Assembly (NCBI GenBank): GCA_963556145.1
Contig: OY744469.1
Location: 5,986,767 to 6,050,766, forward strand
Length of the DNA: 64,000 bases
Origin: Hygrocybe punicea
Taxonomy: Eukaryota; Basidiomycota; Agaricomycetes; Agaricales; Hygrophoraceae
Direction of reading: 5' to 3'
The notes beneath the pieces were generated by a model. The model was not told the DNA's origin, made no database searches, and saw only the letters and a list, made by a program, of their open reading frames with translations. Made by a program: the position numbers and the translations under genes. This document shows, piece after piece, positions 56,468 through 64,000 of the stretch (position 1 is the stretch's first letter; every line of letters begins with the position of its first letter).

Positions 56468-57267
56468 TTGCCAATGAAGCCAAATACTCCAGTTTTCAGA
56501 AATAGGGGGACTTTTGTATCGTTAACTTTGACGCAGGATCGATACCCCGCGCTGAAATCTCAGTTCCCAAACGAGGGAAGGCGAAAACTTAGTCTGCGAG
56601 TAGCGGAGGAATTCTTGGAGAAGCTTGAATTTGAATCTGTGAATTGCATTCGGTGACATTGGCAGGTATCTGGTACCTTTCATCATCTGAATAAATTTTC
56701 TGAATAGTCGCCCTCTCCAGTGTTCCGGCTTGAGGATGGTGATCCATACGATCACATCACAGACGGACCAGAGTCGGGCATTTTGCTGCGCACAGACTAT
56801 TCGAATGAAGATGCTTGGCAAGTATTTGGTGCGCGACTTCAAGAAGGTGAGAGGGAGTTTGCTGAAAACTCCGTGTCTATCCACTCGTTCTCGCATGATG
56901 TATTCACTGACAGCAGCTCTGCCCCCTAGCTGCACGAACGACAGACGATATGGAGGTCGACGAGGCACTGACAGTGACAGACGACGAATGGTCCATATTC
57001 AAAGTGATCAACACAATTTCGCATCAAGACAGCGAGTTTTTCCAATATGTCAAACATAGCTGCTCTTCGTGTGCTAAACGACGTAGATATCCGGCCTGCC
57101 CCTATGCCACCCGCTGGTACAATCTGCCAAATAGACTGGTCGACCAGAGAGTGGCAGGAGATCTATGTGACGGAAGTCTATCTGGATCTACGATGGTAAA
57201 TCGAACTCTAATAATCAGTGTCCGGGACGTTAGCCAGCAGGGCGACATATATGACACCGCAACGTGA
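56468..57267 (+). pseudogene. Hypothetical multi-exon gene fragment
   Basis: Blocks: LKSQFPNEGRRKLSLRVAEE, an intron GTGACATT...GAATAG (about 56653-56707), FRLEDGDPYDHITDGPESG and YSNEDAWQVFGARLQEGERE, then VTDDEWSIFKVINTI, LRVLNDVDIRPAPMPPAG and EWQEIYV in a second frame, and a C-terminal VSQQGDIYDTAT. I recall similar C-terminal blocks (SQQGDIYGTAT) from function-unknown mushroom proteins. The last blocks lie in different frames (shift near 57045 and 57200), suggesting decay. Confidence 0.45.
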
Positions 57268-57583
57268 GGCATAGTAATTACCCATCCATTATATATTTAT
57301 TAATAATGACTGTTTACTTCCTCGCAGATCTTTTCTACATTCTACACTTCTGTCATTCCCCTCCTGTAACCAGCATGGTTCCATTCAACAGCGGCAAAAT
57401 TGCTCTTTGCATACTTGCAGTGTATTTTTACATCTATTTTCAAGTCAAGTGACCTTGATCCGTTCCGATCATCACATGACCTCACAAAAAGGACCTTCGA
57501 GGACACCAACCTTTCGAACGATAACAGCACGTCGCACTCAAGGATAACTCTAACAATCACCAGCAGTCTGTGAGCCAGCTGCC

Positions 57584-57993
57584 ATGTCGCTGTCCCATTC
57601 CAAAGTAACAGGAGCGGGGGTACTCGTAAACTCCGAGTCGAAGGCAAGTAACATCATTTTAGTCATGATACGACACTGACTCTTCAACTCTTAGTTTCTC
57701 TTCCCAAACCCAAGCCCGAATCAGACATCCCAGAACCACCCTTGAGAGCCTGTCCCAAATGTAGAAAAGCCATGAATCATTTCATCGCCCGAAGTAATGG
57801 GCGACCATATGTCAAATGTGATGATTGCGGCATTCTTCGGAGTGAGCGGGACACTCGCATCCCAGACTGCCACTGTGGACTAACCGCCAAGTTACGTACC
57901 GCCCGTACTCACGCAAACAACGGCCGAAAATTTAGATCGTGTGGGAAGCCCGTGTCCAATTCTAACCGTTGTGGTTTCTTCATGTGGATCTGA
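57584..57993 (+). CDS. Small GRF-type zinc-finger protein (120 aa, 2 exons)
   Basis: Exons 57584-57647 and 57695-57993 join in frame (363 nt). The N-terminal 38 residues are Ser/Pro/Lys-rich. Two zinc-binding-like blocks follow: CPKCRKAM...VKCDDCG, then CHCGLTAKLRTARTHANNG with GRKFRSCGKP and CGFFMW. The second matches the GRF zinc finger (C-x-C-G, G-R-x-F-x-x-C, C-G-F-F-x-W), which in APE2, TOP3A and NEIL3 binds single-stranded nucleic acid. A stand-alone GRF protein of this size could be a host gene or a transposon accessory. The donor is GTAACA and the acceptor CTCTTAG. Appears intact. Confidence 0.65.
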
Positions 57994-58278
57994 GCGGCGG
58001 CAAACGAGGGTAGTACAGATTTGTTTGTACAATCTCTATCATACAATTTGTATCATTAATAATGTAAATTTGGGAGCTACAATTCCCCAAACGAAAACTA
58101 CGGCAAGGGCTCGGATTGGACTGAGATACCCTAAATACGGGCTTGGCTCTAATGAACAAGATCATATCTACAAGGCTTTTTGCGTATAAGAATTGTGAAG
58201 CGATACCAATGCAGGAAACCGCTTAAAGAGAGGGAACCTGAAATGTTATCAGCAAAGGGACGCATTCGGTGATCATCG

Positions 58279-59681
58279 TTACATCAGCATAAGGGCAAAC
58301 TTTTTGTCAGCGCGACGTCTCGCCCCGCTGTAACTTGTCGTGTTAGAGCCTGTCTCAGAGGCTTGATCAGGCATCGCACCGGGAGATGTCGTACCGTCGG
58401 AGGTAGCAGTCAGTATGGCCTCGTAGGGTCCTTTCTTCAGGGATGTTGTCGATTTGAGCGTCCACCTTATCGCTACGTGCATGCCGTTACTGGAAGCATG
58501 AAGGTGACGATGTGTCGGGGGCGTCGTTGCATACGATGAAAAGTACCACTTTAGAAGGCCACGATGCCTTAGATCCGTGCTGTAAACGAATGTCAGAGCG
58601 CACCGAAAAGAAATAGGCCACGGCCATCAGAAACGGAAACGGCGAAGACACCCAGATATGTACTCCGTGACAATTTTCGCGACAGTGTGTCCTTTCGAGA
58701 CCCAGCACTATGAGAATCTTTCAATATGGCACGAGTAAGATGGTACCGCATAACTTCAACCAACAGCATTCAGTATGGTGATGCATGATGAGGCAGACTT
58801 GTGCACCTAGCGACCCATAATAGGTATGAGTACCATGAAAAATTATACTTGGAATCAGAATGGTCAACCCCTGGACAAGGGATAAGATCCCAAATCCCAC
58901 ATGGCCAGCGACAAGTTGAGGAAGCAATAACGTAGCCGCCAAGAATACACCAAGACATGTCCACAATAGATAGTGCAGTACCCGAGGCGCCAAGTTGTTG
59001 TATTATAGCTGGAATAAGGAAATACTTCAGTATGAGTGACTTCTGTTTGAAACATGCCATCGATGTCATACCTTGAGGCACACAAATGTTATCGTCGGAC
59101 ACAATCTCGCCACGCTGACCCATCGAATGCTGACCATCCACCCGATTGCCTGAACTATGTCCTGAAGAAGAGAAGGGAGAGATAGAAGACTGGCCCCAGG
59201 TTGGTTGGTGAAGCGGGTAAGTGGCTTGCAGGTCCTCGTTTTTCTTGCTGTAGTCTTTATCCACGCGGAGCAATTTGAGGGGTACCTGAATCCCCTCTGG
59301 TTGGGTGGTCTTGCAATATAGTTCATATTCTGTTGTAGAAAATAGTCAGGTTTGCCTGGTCTCATGCCGTGCAGAAAACTTGGCCTTTTTGCATTGCCCA
59401 TTCTTGAATTACGCCAAGTTTCCCATATCCTCTGGCACACCATCAATGAAGACATTTGCGGGTGAATTTATATCTTGCGTCTGTCGATGGCAACGAATAC
59501 ATCTGGTTTTGCAATTTCGGTGATTGAACACCTTTCGAAAGGCGGTTACAATGAGCTTGAACTTGAGGAAAACGAGACCAATGGCCAAATGTTTGCAGGA
59601 ATTGCAATCCAGCAATGGACCAGCATCCACCCAAAGTGTGGTCCGCAGCGCAGTGACTTGTTGGCACTGCCGGCCTCGCAT
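58279..59681 (-). pseudogene. Hypothetical membrane protein gene, frameshifted
   Basis: From the right: QDINSPANVFIDGVPED (about 59430-59480), a soluble segment (LLRVDKDYSKKNEDLQATYP, about 59225-59280, and HSMGQRGEIVSDDNICVPQG), then a hydrophobic stretch LLWTCLGVFLAATLLLPQLV followed by GFGILSLVQGLTILIPSIIF (about 58840-58985), two likely membrane helices, and a Ser/Thr/Arg-rich tail ending at 58279. Blocks lie in several frames and stops are present between them, so introns plus lesions are likely. Family not recognised. A second, partial copy of the QDINSP block is at 61200-61290. Confidence 0.4.
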
Positions 59682-60336
59682 TGTTCTACGATATTGGCGA
59701 GTTGCCAGTGTCTCGACTTTCTCTGCAATATCCCGACGACACTCTCTGCCAGATCGGAGGGGACCAGTGAAGGACCTGGAAGCAATTGGTCGGTGAGATT
59801 GTCGTCTTGTCTAGACTGCAATGAATTATCAGATTCAGAACATCGTGGCGAAACTTGAAAACATGGCTGAAGCTAAGAAACAAATATGTGATCAACGTAC
59901 AGAATAATATTCTTGCACCGCAGACCACCATGCACTTCTGCCCCCGTGGTTTCTTTCCTACACTATGTTACCCCCACTACATCATCAACCCAGAGTGAAG
60001 TGATTCCCGTCGCCGTATTTGATAATGCTGACGTTTTACCCTCTAGTGAGCCTGATGCCGATCCACAAGCCTTTTTCATATCGTCGGCCAAAATCGGCTC
60101 TATGTTGAGCGTGCAAAGAGGGCTCATTTATGCCTGCCAGAGGGCTTCACTGGAATGTCTGTTTTGCACCTTGCAGTGGACCGCGTCATGAGGTGATACA
60201 TACACTGCCGCAAGTAAATTGACACAACTACATACATACATCCAACGCTAAAACCCATAGCAATACCCCGATGATACCTCAAATGCAATATACAACCGAA
60301 AATGGTGAACCAAATCACAGGCGAAGTCGATAACCG

Positions 60337-60624
60337 CTAATGAATGATAACGTGTCTGTCCCTCCTGTGCCCGCATGCACATACGAGATTCACCTTGGTC
60401 TTGGAAAACCCTCGACAGCCACATCCGGGCGCTACACACCGGCCGTAATCCGTCAATTGCACCAGTCCCGCAGCAAGCAACGATTTGCACATGCTTCCTA
60501 TTTGCAGGATAATAAATCGCACATGTTCAGAGGGCATTCTGGTTATATCATCCTCGACTTCACAGCCAAAGACGAAGGTAGTTTTGGCAGGGAGTGGCTT
60601 GTGACGAAGTGACCTGCGTGTCAT
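60337..60624 (-). CDS. ORF with Cys/His-rich C-terminal motif
   Basis: The C-terminal 35 residues read CVAPGCGCRGF ... VCACGHRRDRH, a C-x4-C-x-C and C-x-C-G-H-x4-H arrangement typical of a small metal-binding knuckle. The N-terminal part has no recognised domain. No introns identified. Could be a fungal accessory gene or an exon of a larger gene. Confidence 0.35.
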   Translation of the reverse strand: MTRRSLRHKPLPAKTTFVFGCEVEDDITRMPSEHVRFIILQIGSMCKSLLAAGLVQLTDYGRCVAPGCGCRGFSKTKVNLVCACGHRRDRHVIIH

Positions 60625-60639
60625 CAGTACCTCGGGCGA

Positions 60640-61186
60640 TGGCGATGACGGTACAATAAACTCACAGATTGCTCCCGGCCATCACATTCGACGGAAGGCA
60701 ATTTATTATGTTCCCCAGTTCAGTGAAACTTTGCGCCATGTTGACAAATATTTCAGTTGTCGGCTTCGTCTTTGAGACGGATTGAAGGAAGTCACTGAAG
60801 AATTGTCCAGTAAGACTAGGGGCTTAAGACGAGGCGATAAGGGGTATTATTGATAAACACCTCGAGGCTCAGGCACTCCAGGTAAGAATACTAGTATATA
60901 TGGAGTATCGGTGAGTGCTATTTTTAGGATGATAACCTCCGAAACGATGGAAGGTCAGCGTGTGGATGATAGGCTCGCCGCACAGTGGCGAGGGCTTCTT
61001 GAACAGATGGATGCCATGCGATGGAGTCCGAATCGATATTGTGGTGCACGGGCGAACGCGGGTTTAGCAAGATGGAATAAGTCCTTAGGAGGCCTGGACG
61101 GGTTGCGGGATGCCAGTGGGGGGAATGGACTCGGACGTCGTTGGAGAGTGCTAACTAGCAAGGACCCCGGTCTGACCCCGGTCACT
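60640..61186. other. Spacer; one unsupported ORF
   Basis: A plus-strand open frame 60911-61207 (98 codons) has no recognised domain. No repeat or RNA seen. Confidence 0.3.
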
Positions 61187-61648
61187 TCAAAGTCTTTGTC
61201 CCTGTAATTGACGTTTGGCTTCTGGTACGCCCTCAGTGAAGACATTTTTGGGTGAATTTATATCTTGCTTCCGTTTACCCAACATAGGGCAACGAACACT
61301 TTGTTCTCCATCCGTTCTGGGCCCGACTTCACGATGACCAGTTGGCCCAGCCGACTCTGTTCTTCCTGAGAAGCAAGCAATCAAATCGCCCGGGCCAATG
61401 CAACGCTTTGCCTTCCATTCCCGAGTACGGTATAGTATATAGCTTGGATGGGTACGCCAGTTAGAGTTCCAAACCTCCTTGGCATGTGTGAGCAGCAAAG
61501 GACAGAAACAACTCAGGACAGAAACAGTGAATATGGATACCTTGAAAAATTGGTTATACATAACCCGAACGCTCTGTCGAAGAGCCGGCACGAATGGGGA
61601 CGAGAGCAACGGAATGACAAGACAACCAGTACAATAATCAAAATCCAA
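61187..61648 (-). pseudogene. Partial paralogue of the 58279-59681 gene
   Basis: The segment KQDINSPKNVFTEGVPE (about 61217-61270) matches QDINSPANVFIDGVPE of the neighbouring gene in the same orientation, with nucleotide similarity across GAAGACATTT and GGGTGAATTTATATCTTGC. Downstream coding of the paralogue is absent here, so this is a 5' fragment or local duplication. Confidence 0.4.
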
Positions 61649-61681
61649 GATCCCGAGATAAAAACTATCAGAATTCTGCTT

Positions 61682-62500
61682 TTACCATTGACGGTAAAAG
61701 TCGTAGCCACCACCACCAGCCACCATGCCTGCCTCTCTCATGAGGCCCTCCATAGTATCAAGACGTGTGAGCTGTATACGCGCAGCAAGGCGTTGAATCT
61801 CCTGCAGGAAGTTCTGCTCACGGGTCACTGCCTCGGGGGATGGAAGCAACGGCAGATCGCCACGCGAGAGTGGCTGGGGGAGCTGGATGCCCAGCATTCG
61901 AATGGCGGAGATGAAGTGTTTATAAGCGTCAGAGGGCGCGACGACGATCTTGTGATAAAGGAAGGCGTGCCAGCCATCCCATGTTAGAATGTTGGGCTTT
62001 GTGGTGCCAGGTACGCATTGTGCGCCAATATGCTTATCTGCCAGTTAGACATCAGTAACTTGGCGCGTGGTTCTCGGAGAAGAGGGAACGAGATTGTGCT
62101 CACAGTAAAGAGGGAGGACATGGGAGTCGAAGTCCTCAGGGATGGTCTTCCCGCTCATGCGTCTGAACTCGGCCATTTTATCTGGCTCTAATGCCCTGGT
62201 ACCCTTTGGATTAATCGATTGGTCCAGCGTCATGAAGAGTTCGGATGCAAAGTGGTAGAAGGCAGGGGTGACTTGGCCATGAGGATCGATGAGGTGGTTG
62301 GGCAAGTGCTGCTGCTTTGGTTGTTGCAGCTGTTGCTGCTGTGTTTGTGTTCGCAACGGCAGCCGCGGGTATGGAGGTGGGGCCCTGGAAGGGACAGCCA
62401 AGGGAGTCCCACATTAGGGCTCTTCAAAGTTAGCCTGCTGGAGGTTCTTGTTGGAGTTCCTGCTGGGTCCTGCAGCGCATCCGGCAGGTTCCTGTTTGAC
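61682..62500 (-). pseudogene. Uncharacterised protein fragment (Gln/Pro-rich N-terminus)
   Basis: From the right: an N-terminal Pro/Gln region (RTQTQQQQLQQPKQQ), GQVTPAFYHFASELFMTLD, GTRALEPDKMAEF, then in another frame ILTWDGWHAFLYHKIVV, YKHFISAIRML and NFLQEIQRLAARIQLTRLD, ending at 61682. The frame change near 62040 may be an intron (GTTACTG...ACCACAAAG) or a lesion, and one TAA lies near 62414. I recall this order from function-unknown mushroom proteins. The 5' end is lost near 62500, at the start of the PIF-type element sequence. Confidence 0.5.
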
Positions 62501-62587
62501 TTTATTATTTTATTTTATTGTTATCGAAAAACCCAAATAAGAATAAATCATCCCGTATGCTGAAGCCCGCACTTCGAAGGTTAATTC

Positions 62588-64000
62588 ATGCCCCAACCCC
62601 CTTCTGCACGCCCACCTCGCCCACCTCGAATCCGAATCACCGAGCGGCAGAAATGTCTTGACCAGCTGAAGTCTGCCTACCTAGAAACCCACTGGAAATT
62701 ACTACGTGTACTTCTTTCTGACGATGAGGACGAGGACTCCAACGAGGAAAACGACGACTCAGATCCTTCCAATTCTGAAAGATCAACCCTACCCAGCAAC
62801 CCCCTCTCACTCACCCAGCCATCCTCTCTGGATTATGCAATGCAGCCTAGCAGCCCACTCTCACTCGCGCAATCCTCTCCAGATTTGATGCAGCCTAGCA
62901 GCCCCATCTCACTTATTACAGAATTGCAACTATCCTCCCCTCTTTCATCTGTTGATGGTCACAGCACCTCAGATGATTCTGAGGCGGATGAACTTGAAAT
63001 CCTTGCCTTACTTCACGCGAAATACATCTTCCTGCACGACAAATTAACTCACACTCGTTATCTCAACCGTGGTCCTCCTATCCCCAAAAATTCACAGCTC
63101 GAACTATTGCAGTGGTATAAGATCAATAATCCTCGTCGTTTTCACAGTAAAGTACGCGTTGCTCCTGAAACTTTTGACAATTTGGTCCAGTTGATCCAAT
63201 CTCACTCAATTTTTACCAACAACTCGCACAACGAACAAATTCCTGTTTGGATTCAGCTCGCTATCTTTCTCAATCGAATCGGTCACTATGGGAACTTGGC
63301 CACACTGGATGACATTGGGGAATGGGCAGGAGTCTCGGCGGGTACCGTTTCCAACTGCACTTGGCGTTGCATGGTTGCCATCATTACCCATCATGACCAA
63401 GCTATCCGCTTGCCTACAGCAGAAGAAAAGGAGCGGTCCAAGCAATGGGCAGAGGCTGCTGTTCTTCCAGCATGGCAGAATGGTTGCCTCGCTGTTGATG
63501 GTACCACGCTCCCCCTGTTTCAGAAGCCTGGGCTTCACGGTGAGGCCTGGTTTGACAAGAGTTCAAACTACTCAATGAATGCTCAAGTAAGTGCATCACA
63601 CATTATCCGCAACCATTTTTATTAATTTTTTCACAGCTTGTCGTCTTGCCCCACAATCTCCTCATCGTTGATTATTGTCTTGGTCATACAGGTAGTGCAC
63701 ACGATTCCTATGCCTTTGAGGGCACACGCATCGCTTGCAATCCAGGAGAATTTTTGCAGCCAGGAGAGTGGATGTGGGCCAATGCGGCCTATCCGCTCTA
63801 CCCCTGGTGCATCCCACCATTCAAGAAACCCATCGATGGAGAACTCACAACCGAACAACGTCATTTCAACTTCTTTCTGTCAACTATCCGGATACGAGTT
63901 GAGCACGCAATCGGGTTACTTAAGGGTCGTTTCCAATCACTTTGCGAACTCCGGATACAAATCGGTTCAAAGCAAAAGCACCGATGGGCAATCCTGTGGA
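62588..64000 (+). CDS. PIF/Harbinger-type transposase (DDE_Tnp_4), runs off window
   Basis: Exon 1, 62588-63586 (333 codons), then a 50-bp intron (GTAAGT...CACAG) and exon 2 from 63637, open to the window end. The N-terminal 140 residues are acidic and Ser/Pro-rich. A helix-turn-helix-like block (LDDIGEWAGVSAGTVSN) precedes CLAVDGTTLPLF (first catalytic Asp), then VDYCLGHTGSAHDSYAF (second Asp region) and IRVEHAIGLLKGRFQSL (catalytic Glu). This D-D-E arrangement is that of the Harbinger/IS5-like DDE_Tnp_4 family. No lesion is visible, so it may be active or recent. The start is the first ATG in the frame, after an AT-rich leader. The 3' end and right TIR lie beyond the window. Confidence 0.85.

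Overview
The window looks like an Agaricomycete (mushroom-forming basidiomycete) genomic segment that is mostly transposable elements and decayed genes. The evidence is 47-65 bp spliceosomal introns with GT(A/G)AGT-type donors, a Crinkler-type NTPase gene, a fungal tRNA-ligase remnant, expanded mushroom-type gene families, Tad-like LINE and hAT/Tc1/PIF transposases. I cannot resolve the genus. A 100-N scaffold gap lies at 24267-24366.

Layout. 1-2.9 kb: a foldback MITE and a 2-kb long-TIR element (856-2884). 3.1-6.8 kb: two convergent host-type genes; the minus-strand gene (4924-6772) has three exons that join in frame. 6.9-8.1 kb: a non-autonomous hAT-like element with a perfect 8-bp target duplication, 172 bp upstream of that gene's start codon. 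8.5-10.5 kb: three large imperfect hairpins, two of them bounded by TA/CAGC ends. 10.6-13.2 kb: a gene with an AT-hook-like motif and a broken Tc1/mariner transposase. 14.4-20.5 kb: a hAT transposase remnant cut by a 5'-truncated LINE whose 5' side abuts a 44-bp minisatellite (20.5-21.3 kb). 21.3-24.3 kb: short hairpins and a trinucleotide-repeat gene.

24.9-40.6 kb holds the most distinctive material. Two LTR elements in opposite orientation (24930-28595 and 34950-40551) have LTRs of very different length but share the primer-binding sequence, LTR start, 4-bp target duplications and a proline-rich tandem-repeat interior without recognisable gag or pol. Between them lie a second copy of the long-TIR element (29063-31039), a complete-looking six-exon Crinkler gene (31261-33539) and a TA-flanked MITE. 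The second LTR element is nested inside a hAT transposase gene; removing it with one copy of the duplication restores the reading frame.

44-64 kb: fragments of a Myb/SANT gene, a DUF6698-type gene, a trypsin-like gene, an AAA-ATPase-like gene and the 3' part of a tRNA ligase. The last three abut within about 700 bp and each is cut at its junction. Beyond them are a small GRF zinc-finger gene with a consistent two-exon model, several uncharacterised fragments, and a PIF/Harbinger transposase running off the right edge. Genes that look intact: 4924-6772, 31261-33539, 57584-57993, 62588->64000. Most of the rest carry frameshifts, stops or truncations. Family assignments come from recalled motifs and exon logic; no database search was run.
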